Below are positions 46,179-56,689 of a stretch of 64,000 nucleotides of DNA, piece after piece. Source of the DNA: Isoetes taiwanensis. Lineage: Eukaryota; Streptophyta; Lycopodiopsida; Isoetales; Isoetaceae. The notes beneath the pieces were generated by a model. The model did not search any database. It was given only the letters and a program-made list of their open reading frames with translations, and had not been told where the DNA came from. The stretch spans positions 7,041,427-7,105,426 of the forward strand of contig JAJEKV010000049.1 in assembly GCA_021234155.1 (NCBI GenBank). Reading direction: 5' to 3'. The translations under genes were made by a program, and so were the position numbers. The number at the start of each line of letters is the position of its first letter. The stretch's first letter is position 1.

Positions 46179-46248
46179 CCTCCCTTAAGAGCCTTTTGTA
46201 ACCCTTTTTTGGTCGTTAATATATGAGTGTTTTAATATTTATCTCTAA
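46179..46248 (+). repeat. 70-bp direct repeat flanking the copia element (right)
   Basis: Second copy of 40785-40854, separated from the LTR end by two bases (TG). It joins directly to the sequence leading to palindrome array 3. Confidence 0.9.
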
Positions 46249-46317
46249 TAAATGTTGAGGTTTTGTAATTATTTGCTATTCTATTTATTATGGCTGTGTA
46301 TTTATTTACTAGTGTTG

Positions 46318-46460
46318 ACCGTGGGCACGGTGCGAAAATGACTATTCCACATTCTGTGGGAAGGTCTATTTCGCACCGTCGCCACAGTGCGAAAATAGTA
46401 GTTCCAAAGTTTTTGGAGGGCGCAATTTCGCACCGTGACTACGGTGCGAAATAGACTGTT
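46318..46460 (+). repeat. Palindrome array 3 (3 units, about 55-bp period)
   Basis: Units at about 46320, 46373 and 46430 share the CGCACCGT...ACGGTGCGAAA core of arrays 1 and 2, with base changes. The spacers again form small hairpins (TTCCACATTCTGTGGGAA, TTCCAAAGTTTTTGG). Before the copia insertion this array lay about 140 bases after the H3-like stop, in the same place relative to its gene as arrays 1 and 2. Confidence 0.93.
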
Positions 46461-46970
46461 CCACACACTGCGAAGAGAATGCTTATCTGAATTTAGAATC
46501 TACATGTAAGGAAAATGGCCAAGAGCTTTCCAAATTGAAAATGTGCAGTAAATAGATGGATCACATGTATCACTTATGGTTACATACTTATAACTAGCGA
46601 ATGTCTAAAATATTCTAGTAACAAAATTTAGAACTCATATAAGAGGCATAGCATACATGAATGCAGCAGTTCATTCGCACTCGGGCTCATCATGAGCAGG
46701 TGGTTGAGTGATGCTATTAAGCTCGTAGACGCGATGCTCTGGAACCCAATCAAGGTGGATAACAACACGATAAAACCCGGAGGAAGAACGATTTCGACCC
46801 TCTGCTACTCCTTCCAGCCAGGGAGCAAGGGGGATACCCCTCTGAGAACATCTATAAAGATCATTATATGTCATAGTGCAAGTAATGGAGTCTATATCTT
46901 CGGGACGAGGAGGCAAGGTAGACCCCCTGTAATAAGAAGAACCAGACCGAAGAAGATGCCTTCTGCATTG
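46461..46970. other. Unassigned stretch
   Basis: Between array 3 and the right large repeat. An open stretch on either strand at about 46670-46985 shows no domain that I recognise. It may be part of the unusual cluster or its edge. Confidence 0.3.
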
Positions 46971-48655
46971 CCCGTCCATCCCTAGGGCCTTGGGGAGAGG
47001 ACTTTTGGGGCAAGCAGCTTCCGGAGGGTTTCTAGGGTCCGTGCTCTGGCATCAACATCCCTCCCTCTACATCAGGATACAACGCAAGGTCCTAGTCGAA
47101 TCTGACAAAGATAGAGCCTCCGAAACGTAAACCCTGTCAGTTGCCAGGTTCTAGAAGGGTTTGCATTTTGGGGGTTGAGTTTTGATCTTTTGCACTTGGG
47201 ACGTGGCCGAGAAGCTGCAGTTGAGAACGTGATGGGTGCGGCTAGGGTCGGCCTATGGATTTTGGGGGTTTAAATCAGGTAGGGATAGGGGGGGTGTCAG
47301 TGGTGCCACGATCCTCTAGCTACCTATGGAACCATCGCGCCCGGGAGATGTAACCTGGAATAGTCTTATACGGTGGTTCTTTGAGATTACGTCTCCCAAA
47401 GGCTACAACCACACCATAGCATGTTCCAGCCTATCTGCAAAGTGTGCACAGGAGGGGCCGATGGAGAGGACTACCCGAGCCATTGTTCTATGTCAGCCAA
47501 TGCCATTGTCATGATTCCATCTGTTGTTATTCAAAAGCCCTGATCGTCAGTTGACCCCCTTGGAATCTGAGCCTGGAGTAGAACCTTCATTTATGGTTGC
47601 ATTTCCTATGTTATTTTGGTATTACGTTGATGATGCCTTGATGATGGATGGGCCATTTGTCGGGGTGGAATATTATATATGTTGTGCTAGGTGCTCACAT
47701 GTATATACGCTTTAATTGCTATACCTCTGCTATGTGGCAATTCCAACAGTGCTCTACCATCACTGAGGGAAAAAAAAGGGAGGGTTTAGGAAAAAAAGGG
47801 GTTTTGGAGGGCGGGGGGGAGGGGGTCACGACCGTCGATCTCCTCAAACAAATTCTAGAACACTCGATCTAAGGCGTGATTGAAAACAAACATATAGTAA
47901 AATTTTATAATATAAAGATGTCAAATACTTAGATTGAGGCCTTTAGATTGAGGCATATTTCAGAGAAGATGCTATGTTAGAAGATCTGGGTCCTCATGCA
48001 CGTGTTTGATGGGGTCAAACGCTTACATGGCTCTATTTTTTAGCGTCCCCCCGACCATGCTAAACTAGCTGAATACATAGTTCACTTCCAAGCTACATAC
48101 ATTACTAATTATATGCTGTTGTCTTGACCATGAAGGAGGAGGCTACATCACACAAACGGGCCAGGGAAATCGAACCCCTTGCACATAACGCGACCCAAAG
48201 GCTATTCCCATGCGACATGCACATGTAGGCATTCAAAGCATTTTAAGCATTCAAGAAGATGACACACATCATAAGCACACAACAAAACCACCCAGAGTTC
48301 TTATTTTTCTTTAGAGCATTTCTTTAGGGTTATCAAGGGTAGCCATGGCCAGCCTGCAACCACAACCACAATTATAAGCAGGTCCATCTCAACTGGCCAT
48401 GTTGCCCTGCCCTCGGCGACTGCTGCACCAGCCTCCCAAACACAAACCACATTCTACACAGGCCATCTCCAAGGGAGCCAACGACCCTCCCTACATCACC
48501 AAAGCAGAGGGAAAAAGACAAAGCCGCACCTGAAGACAGCTAGCAGAGGATAGTCAGATTCACAACAGAGCACAAAATAGATCCTTAAGGTCGCCTCCTG
48601 CAGATTCAAATGTGGCATAAGCAAAGATCAGGAACACAAGCACGCTGGCATCTCC
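46971..48655 (+). repeat. Large direct repeat, right copy
   Basis: It matches the left copy (27297-27469 plus 32315-34656) closely. It contains the empty target site of the hAT element (single CCCTGTCA at 47132-47139). Relative to the left copy it lacks about 200 bases near 47715 and about 590 bases near 48329. No gene in it can be supported. Confidence 0.8.
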
Positions 48656-49700
48656 CCCTTATCTGCAGCATCTTTCACGGGCAACTGCTCATCCCAGTTG
48701 CCCTCTGCCACATCAAGTCCTTCCATATCCATCCATCCCTAATCTTACCTTTAGAAGCCTCCCTAAAAAATTGCCATACCCTAAAATCCCCTATTTAGTA
48801 CGTATACACATCCCCATCCATTGCAAACCATATGTTATGAAGATACACCAACTTTCAATTGCAACCCAAAAAGAAGAGTAGTGGCCTTCAATTTTTTTTA
48901 ACCTTTTTGTCACAATTATGCTTTCAAGTTCACACATGTTGCGTTTGTGGAAACAACATCAATGCCCAAAAGTGGAAATCTTAGCGCAAAAGACCAATTT
49001 TCTTAAAGAAGAAAAGTATATCACCAGAGCAACATTGCTTCATGAGCCCTGGTCCCTATTCACCCTAGCTGAATATGTTCCACTTGTGGACCTCTATGGA
49101 AAAATCTAGTCCTAATTAATGGTCTATCTATTGCCCAATAGTGTGAAGCAGATGACCATACCTAAATTTAAAAGCATCTATACCCGTCAGATGCGTTTTA
49201 TTGCAATAACGAATTCATTCAGTTTCCATAATGTTCCAACCAAGAAAAAAATCCCGTTGCTGCTCATGTATGAGAAAGCAAAGAAGTAACGCTATGAGAA
49301 CTCTGGCATCAATAGATTCTGATACAATTATAGCATATGCGAATGGACATATCAGCTGCCAGAGTCTTAATCAAGCAGAAGACATGGTACTACCCATAAA
49401 TTTCAACACCACAAGAAAGTAGCTGGAATCAAGCTTGCTGTGGAAAAGAAACATAATGCAACTCAACTTCACAGTTTTTCCACTCAATTATCTTGCTCAA
49501 TATAGCATTATGTCAATGATACAAGGGCTTAGACATATTTATGGATCAAGTACTTAATATCTGGAATGAATCACCAAAACTTCTGGCACTTTCGGCCCGG
49601 CCTAGTCCAGCGGTAAGGAAAAAGAGATTTTGCAAGCCACATCTGCAACAAATCAGAATAATATTGTATGTACAAGTTTTCAGTTTGAGTCTACAAGAAA
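48656..49700. other. Non-genic stretch downstream of the CGR-like gene
   Basis: An open stretch at 48918-49109 (+) has no recognised domain. The part from about 49450 to 49709 is probably the 3' untranslated region of the minus-strand gene ending at 49710. Confidence 0.35.
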
Positions 49701-49709
49701 ATGGTTACC

Positions 49710-51295
49710 CTATTCCAAAGATTCTGGAACAAGTAAATAAAAGATCTCGTCTTCAGGTTTAACAGACTTCTCTAGCTGGAAATCCTCGAACCACTTTCCA
49801 ATTTCTCCATCCTGTTGCAAGCATACAGCTTCAAATTGCCTCAGCCACCATGTTCGAGATCTGTGTTCTACCTACACAGATATACATTCAATATAAATGC
49901 AATTGCAGCTTCTCGAGATCAAACAAGAAAATTAGACGATAACAACAATAAGAAAGCATAAAAAAGTGTATAGGGGAATAGCACCCATTTAATTAGTGCT
50001 ATGTGAAGCTATTATCTCAAAAACTGGTTTTCACAGTTTTGAAGCAAGTAAAAATTCTACTACACGTATTTAAAGCATATATGGCTTACAGGTCTTAGGC
50101 TTCCATCAGCAAAGTCTGCACGTGCATTCAAATTTTGCATTCCTGCAAATTGTAGAAGTATGGCAATGAGTTCTTTTGTTACTCTACACATGCTACATGC
50201 ATTGAACTAAATTGCAGAACTGACAACATTAATACTCATGCAAATAGACTGTCAGTGCACAGCATGTTCTTCATAAAATGGTGGCTACTTTAAGACGTGC
50301 AATATAAAAGTATGAAGAGATAGTACGCCTCACAATTTACTCACCAAGAAAGACCACTAAGCTGTGGGAAGATAGCTTTGGAAGCTGTTCAAGTGTTCTG
50401 TTCAGTTGTCTAGTTGATAAATCTGTCACAAGAACAAGTGAAAAGAACCGAGCTCTGTAAGGCAGAGGACGAAAGACATCAGCTACATGAATGATCCCCT
50501 TCTGTATGAAGTTATTGCAAAGCTGGTCGATAGGAGGTTGCATCTCAAATGGCTGAATGCCCCATGCTTCTATGTTTTCTTCGCTTAAAAGCCTTGAAAC
50601 TACACCACATGTCCCAGGACCAATATGAAGCATTCTATGCATGTAGCTTCCATAAGCATCCTCTAGTAATAAAAGCGCTTGGCAGACATTGACTTGACAG
50701 CTTGACTGCAAAATTTTGACACCTGAAAACAGAAGCTTCTCTATCAATCATTATTGCAGGAAGAAACACTCTCAATTGTTAACAACAATTACCACTCTTT
50801 CTTGTTATGGCTTTATCATCATGGGGCATTTGTATGTCATTTGCCATGGGATGTGCCACCATAGTCAAGTGCAGTTTTCCATGTTCCCCATCTGAGGGCG
50901 TAGACTAAATCCAAAGAGACAAATGTGATTAGCATTGTGAAATGGATATATAAGTTTGGATAGTGAAGGATGCATTATAACAGCACAGTGATTTTCATGA
51001 ACATATCCAAGATCTCACAACAAGGATTGTTAAACAAATGTTATGCTCCATGAGACTTACATGAAGCGTACTGCTGGATATCCCAAAGGTGTACACCAGA
51101 AACACTATAGCGACCTAGGAAAAGGAAATGGAAGAGGTAAATTTCGTATGAACAAAGAGGTAAATTGAACGAAACAACAAAGAATATACTTACGATAAGA
51201 ATCGCACAGAATGATAGCAAATATAAGGTTGAGCTCCATGCTCTTCGCTCCACTAATCTCCGTCGTTTAGCAAATGTCGACCGTTTTGCCGCCAT
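49710..51295 (-). CDS. CGR2/CGR3-like Golgi pectin methyltransferase, six exons
   Basis: Exons (minus strand): 51295-51194, 51114-51061, 50904-50793, 50722-50345, 50142-50090, 49871-49710. All junctions are GT/AG, phases agree, and the 861 bases give 286 residues. Residues 1-20 are basic (MAAKRSTFAKRRR) and are followed by one membrane segment spanning the first exon junction (STLYLLSFCAILI then VAIVFLVYTFG), a type II Golgi anchor. The lumenal domain has YGSYMHRMLHIGPGTCGVVS, EAWGIQPFEM, ADVFRPLPYRARFFSLVLVT and RTWWLRQF, which follow CGR2/CGR3 (LHVGPxTCSVVS, AWGVEPY, PLPYR, WW). In Arabidopsis these methylate homogalacturonan in the Golgi. Family length is about 250-260, so this is slightly long. 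It is the only clearly intact host gene in the window. Confidence 0.88.
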
Positions 51296-51516
51296 ACCGC
51301 AAGACTAAGTTACAACCACCACATGATCAAATGTTTAGCAACCTAAATACAAAATTCTAGTACTAGCTTAGTCCTAGATCTGTAAATAATAATGCAGAAA
51401 AGAAAATTGTAACCAGGCATACGGCAGATGGCCTTCATTCTACCACGAAATATTTAAGTAAGATATGCGGATATGTATTCAGATACTTAATTCCAACATA
51501 AATAACTATAGATCTT

Positions 51517-51701
51517 GTTAAAGATCCATAAAATCCCTTAGAAATTGCATTAATTAGCTTCATTCGCAATGAAAAACACATATTCATCCGGCGAGAAAAT
51601 GTATAGTAGTTAAAGATCCATAAAATCCCTTAGAAATTGCATTAATTAGCTTCATTACGCAATGAAAAACACATATTCATCCGGCGAGAAAATGTATAGT
51701 A
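51517..51701 (+). repeat. Tandem duplication, two units of about 92 bp, upstream of the CGR-like gene
   Basis: 51517-51608 and 51609-51701 are nearly identical (one extra A in the second). They lie 220-400 bases upstream of the start codon, inside the probable promoter or 5' UTR region. Confidence 0.92.
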
Positions 51702-52780
51702 CTTACAGAATAGGAGAAATGAGACCAATGACGAGTTCTTGGCCTAGAAATCCGGCAAAGAATTGCAGTGCAGCATAGCATCCAAGAAGCTGAAGGAAGG
51801 CTTGTCTGTCTACTAGCCTAGCTCGACGTGAACTAAATCTGCGGGCGTTTTTATACAGGGACGTCTCATTTTTCACACGTCCGTTGCCATTTCGTCATTA
51901 AATGAATAATGGATGAAAAGGTGGCATAAGTTAACAAGGTTGCTATCGCAAGAAAGGGTTGCCCTCCATAGTCTTTTCTTTTAAGTTCTCTTTTACCAAC
52001 TTGAGAACTTGAGGTTAGTTCTAAACCTAAGTATTATGGAGGCCATTTCAAGATGAAATTTGTCCGAAGGCCTAAATTTTTGTTCCATGGCTTCATAAAA
52101 GGAACAACATTATTTGCACTGGAAATATAAATTCTCTTTATTAGAGTTTGTATTCATATCAAATGCCCAAGCAATTTTTTGCTAGTTCTTTCCAGAATTC
52201 TTTTTAAACAGAAAGTGGCAAAGCAAAAGCAAGGACTGGGATGTCCTTTATCGTTGACAGCTTAACTTGCATAGCTAGGAAGAACCCTACCATTTTTATT
52301 CATGCACTCATCCAGATCTTCCAGGCTTGTGAGGTTTTAGTAGCTTTTTCGGAAGCAGCAAATAACAATAGCTGCAGTTTTGATTGCTTGAAAGGTTCGA
52401 TCACTAGTAGCATACCATAGTCTGTCATATCTACATATGCATCTCTGAATTGGTCTGGCTGGGATTCTTTTCGGCAGTCTGTGGTGCTTGATGCCGAGCT
52501 TTGCTACCATTGGGTTTCCATGTTTTTTTTGCCCTCAATTTTTTTCAACGGTGCATAGACCACTGTGCACTTTTGCACCATTGAAAGTTGCACGGTGAAA
52601 AAATCAAGGGTCATTGATCTGGCACAATGGAGGGCATATTCGTCAAATGGATCTACCCGGATAGAAGTTGCTCCTTGAGGTTTATAAAAATAGTATCTTG
52701 TTAACATAGGCCAATGTCATATACGGTACTTCGAACTGATATACAATGCAAGCTATTGTTCAATTGTAAAGGTTATCCAT
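51702..52780. other. Intergenic region between CGR-like gene and PDR pseudogene
   Basis: No gene or repeat structure supported. It probably holds the promoter of the minus-strand CGR-like gene near its left end. Confidence 0.4.
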
Positions 52781-53772
52781 TCTATTGACATAATACACAA
52801 ACAATTCTGCGTTCTTCTTCGAACGTGGTGCCAAAAATTCATTGATAGCAATGGCATTTGTCCATACATTAGTGGTGATATCCAGTAACCCCAGATCCAC
52901 CAGGGATGAATACTGCTTGTGTCAGAGAGCATGAACTTTTAGTTAAATGCCACGTTCTCTGTTGGAATTTTTGGGCAAGTAATTCAAGTCTTTTTAGTTA
53001 TGTATATGATGTAAATGGATTAAAATTACCTCTTGCAGCAACAAAGCCACCAAGAACAAACAGGACTAGCTAAGCAAAAGCACTGCATGTACTTGCTATT
53101 ACCATATTCTGGCCCAAAGAAGCAAGGTGCGAAAGAGTCCCATGGACATTATATGTGTGCAGTACAGCAGCAAGAATTGGCGAAAGAACCTGCTATCAGA
53201 AAGACTTCCTTACAAATTTGACTGATATATTTACAGACTTTGGTAAAAATATATCACACCTTTTAGCTTCATGTGCATAACCTATTACAAAATATGTCAA
53301 AAGCACCCAGATTGATGGTTCTAAAAATGAAAGCGGAATTCTCATAATAAAAGTCGGGATTGAGAAAGCCCATGCAAGGTAGAAAAAGTAATCTCTTTGC
53401 TTATAAAATATTGGGAGCCTGTTGACCGTGAGTGACATCTCTGTCAATCCATTAAGCATGATGATGATAATGCCAAAGAAGAGAGAACCCATCAACACAT
53501 TCCCATCGGCCACTGTCAAATGGTGTTGGATGCGAAGAAACATATTGCAATGGTAGAAATTATAGATATCTGCAAAGCGAAAATTTGAAGCGCATTGATA
53601 ATTACTCAGAAAATTGTGTGCAAGACTGAGTGTTCATACCTATGTAGTGTTGAATATGTATATGAACGAGTTTCTCTTCATAAGCAACCATTCTCTTGCT
53701 AAGCATACTTTCAGAATGTTCCAGTTACTTGAGCCATATGTTTTGGTAGCTAATGCTGCTGGATGGCTTGTG

Positions 53773-54581
53773 ACGTATGTGGGGGCATAGTCAGCATGTG
53801 AAGGGCAAATTCTTTGGCCTTCCTAATTGATTCAAATGTCACATGGCTTCCATGGCCATCAAATATCATTAAATGTGGCCTCTCAGGTGATACACCTCCT
53901 GGGACATTCTTCTTGAAGTGATCCAACCAGGCTTCAAAGAGGGCATCAGTTATCCATGCCTTTTTCTGAAAACTCAGGACTGCCTCGGGCTCACATCCTG
54001 CTATGAGATTAGTAGCGTCTGGGCGTTTAGTCTAGTAACACACTAGGTCTAGCAACTATAGGTCTCGAGTTCGAGACTGCCCAGAATCGCACTCTGAACT
54101 GTTGGGTGTCAAAACCCACAGACGCAATGTAAAGTGGTTGGGGGCAGGGCCCAACCAAGCAATGTAGTGTGGTGTGTGGTCACATGTCCAGTTGGATGCT
54201 GCCTAGTGGCGTGACGTTAAAATACTATCTATCTATCTATTTTAAGCCCCTTAAAAACATACAAATTAGGAATAGCAAACATACCAAGGTTGAAATCCAT
54301 TCCCTGTTGGTTGGGATGTTCAGATTAGGGTGCTTATCTCCTCTTCTCTCAATAATTCTCATTTCAAATCTGGCACCAACCATGATACCTGTCTCATCAG
54401 CATTCCACACTCTTGAATCATCAATTTGGAGTCTATCTAATGCATCCTTGAAATGTGTATAGAAGTTAGTCACATTAAAAGTTCTTTGCCCTTACTCTAT
54501 TTAACTCATAGGCTGAGCAGTTTTTTGAGCAAGGATTGGATGCCCCTTCTTGAAAAGCCTCCACCATTTCTGCCCGGCTTC
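53773..54581 (-). mobile_element. pogo/jerky-like DDE transposase fragment
   Basis: Read on the minus strand: KWWRLFKKGHPILAQKTAQP (about 54570-54500, end of the DNA-binding region), DDSRVWNADETGIMVG (about 54420-54380, first catalytic Asp in N-A-D-E-T-G), then, after the SINE, TDALFEAWLDHFKKNVPGG and HLMIFDGHGSHVT (about 53870, second catalytic Asp in D-G-H-G-S-H). This is the DDE_1 pattern of pogo/Tigger/jerky-like transposases. The third acidic residue and both ends of the protein are absent, and the SINE splits it. Confidence 0.85.
54013..54241 (+). mobile_element. tRNA-derived SINE, copy 2
   Basis: Same family as 39562-39775: GGGCGTTTAGTCTAG (A box, diverged), GTCTCGAGTTCGAGAC (B box), ACAGACGCAATGTAAAG, GTGGTGTGTGGTCACATGTCC, tail (CTAT)n. 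It carries an extra GGGCCCAACCAAGCAATGT segment. It interrupts the pogo-like transposase between its two catalytic-Asp blocks. Confidence 0.88.
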
Positions 54582-54644
54582 CTAGACTTCCTAAGGCGGG
54601 ATTATATCCTGCCTTAGGATATAATCCCGCCTTAGGAAGTCTAG
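54582..54644. repeat. Perfect 29-bp inverted repeat with 5-nt loop
   Basis: The left arm 54582-54610 (CTAGACTTCCTAAGGCGGGA...) and right arm 54616-54644 are exact reverse complements around GCCTT. It lies exactly at the junction between the transposase fragment and the second 180-bp direct repeat, so it may be a fold-back repair product or a transposon end. Confidence 0.95.
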
Positions 54645-55891
54645 AAAGCGCATTGATAATTACTCAGAAAATTATGTGCAAGACTGAGTGTTCATACCTA
54701 TGTAGTTTTGAATATGTATACGAACGAGTTTCTCTTCATAAGCAACCATTCTCTTGCTAAGCATACTTTCAGAATGTTCCAGTTACTTAAGCCATATTTT
54801 TTGGTAGCTAATGCTGTTGGATGGCTTTCGAATTTATCAAATGGTACCATCAATTCAGCAGCAATTCTCTCCCCAATGTGGAACTTCGTGAATGCATCAA
54901 CAAAATCTTTGGCAGTGATATACTTGTATGGCTGGGACTTGTGTACCCAATACTGTTGTTGGTCCTTTCTGGAAGTAATCTGTAAGGAAATGATTAATTT
55001 AGATGTTACTGTTGCAAATAAATATTACACCAATAGCTACAAAGCTTTTAATCTACTTCTTGAAGGTAATCAGCTACATTTTTCCTTTCTGGACATCTGA
55101 ATCCAACCATCTCAAAAAACTCTAAAACATCCTGACAAGGTCCGTGATATATGATATGCCCTTCTGACAGCAAAATGAGATCATCAAATAGCTTGTATGT
55201 CTCTGGAGTCGGTTGTAACAATGATATTATGATTGTGGCATCCAGAAGATGGGCAAAGTTCTCCAAACACTTGATATGTGATGTGTAGTTGAACTATATA
55301 GTCCGGTGGAAATTTCGTCCATAAAAGCGGCTTTGGCAGGTCCCACTATTATTTCAGCTGTGGTTACCAAATGTCACTTTGGTAGCCTTATATTGAATGT
55401 CTTAGGAACTTATAGAATTTTAAAGTTTGGTTGATATTATACTGCTTGTTAGCCTCCTCTTTTGGCCACCAGAGATACCTCTGCGCATTGCATCCCCCAC
55501 TAGCATATCTGCACATGTATCTAACCCAGAGATCTGGAGATAATTCAAATGGTTGTGAGTATTACCAATGTTTCATAAATAAGTTGCTTAGTTTATCTTG
55601 ATAATATAGTCAGTAACAATATTTGTCTCTTGGCCTTCCGAGACTACAGCCTGAAAACAGTGCATGCACTTGAGCATGATGTTATAATGTAGTATAAATA
55701 ATAAGTAGACAACCTTTACAAATGCGTCTATGTCAGGATCTGGGTTGATTCCTGCTGCCTTTTCCCGTCTCAAAATCTCCATTAGCCGTCCTATAAAGCA
55801 TTAACATCTTTTATAATCTAGGTGTGTAGTAGCGCTTAAAAAACATATCAGAATCTGGCCTCACCATATTTTTGTCCAACAACTTTAAGTT

Positions 55892-56260
55892 ATGGTAAAT
55901 TTTGTTATTTTCTTGATTTTTTTATGGGCTTGTGGACTAGTCCACTTGTCTCAAGCCAGAGTAACAGAATGCTTACCGTCAGATCGCCATGTCCTGCTCA
56001 AGTTAAAGCTCGATTCAAGGCTTTTCCTATACAATTCTGTTACTGGAGTCCAACTGGCCAATCTTGTTACCCTCAATAAATCATGCAGACCTTCACAATC
56101 TACGCATTAATCCAATTAATCGGGGCCCAGGATCTGCAATGTATAATTGGAATGGGACAAACTGCTGCAATTGTGGGGTTAATTGCAACTCTGCAACCAA
56201 ACAAGTAATTTGCCTTAATATTTTTTTCTCCTACAATCAAGGCGTCAACGTAATCAATGT
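55892..56260 (+). pseudogene. LRR receptor-like protein, N-terminal fragment
   Basis: The ATG at 55892 begins a signal peptide (FVIFLIFLWACGLVHLSQA) followed by ECLPSDRHVLLKLKL, the start of a plant LRRNT domain (C-x-x-x-D-R-x-A-L-L-x-F-K). After a frame change near 56080 comes YNWNGTNCCNCGVNC with ATKQVICLNI, matching the W-x-G-x-x-C-C-x-W-x-G-V-x-C block with its central Trp lost. No leucine-rich repeats follow. It is a broken fragment on the opposite strand to the PDR pseudogene. Confidence 0.7.
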
Positions 56261-56689
56261 TATACAATTTCTCAAACCACAAGTGCATTTCTTAAACCAC
56301 AAATACAAGCTATACTTTTAAGCTATTGGGGGACATGGGGACACCAAAACTGATCCACTATAGCGTGAATCCACCCTCTATTTGATTTTGCTATCATTTT
56401 CAACTAAAAACCATTAATAACCTATGCATTTGTCTTCCTAATGCTTGCATCCCCTTAAGACTATGTTGAATTGACAAGATTGAACCAATGGAACTAGATA
56501 GCTACTATTTCTATTTATATCTAATCATTGTGTTGTAGGGAGCGTTGGATTATGAGTTCTATGTTTAAGCAATCCATTACAATAGTAGTTCCATGTTTAT
56601 AAACATCTATATACAAGTTACACACTGATGGGGTGGTGAAAGAGGGGCAGGTGAGTGGCAAGGTGTAAAGAGGGGCAGGTGAGTGGCAA

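Larger units (their letters stand above)
53589..54826 (-). repeat. 180-bp direct repeats flanking the insertion in the PDR pseudogene
   Basis: 53589-53772 and 54648-54826 are about 95% identical and both contain the PDR exon segment with KRNSF and its flanking intron donor. They bracket the pogo-like fragment. This is far too long for a transposon target duplication, so repair-mediated duplication or unequal exchange is likelier. Confidence 0.85.
52790..55785 (-). pseudogene. PDR-type ABCG transporter, broken partial gene
   Basis: Minus-strand exons follow full-size plant PDR/ABCG proteins: MEILRREKAAGINPDPDIDAF (55780-55712), SEGQETNIVTDYIIK (about 55650-55590), [17 protein letters not shown] (ABC signature, about 55500-55440), [12 protein letters not shown] (Walker B, about 55350-55300), [20 protein letters not shown] to [14 protein letters not shown] (55262-55048), DQQQYWVHKSQPYKYITAKD (about 54975-54700), NRLPIFYKQRDYFFYLAWAF (53543-53250), FVLGGFVAARG (about 53180-53020) and WWIWGYWISPLMYGQ (about 52915-52840). 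That is the first nucleotide-binding domain and first membrane domain. A TAG stop near 53070, frame changes near 55270 and a transposon insertion at 53.77-54.65 kb show it is dead. The Walker A exon and second half are absent. PDR pumps export terpenoids, hormones or toxic compounds. Confidence 0.9.

Noticed and set aside
53033-53221. Plus-strand 62-codon open frame
   Set aside because: Opposite strand of a PDR pseudogene exon encoding the FVLGGFV membrane segment.
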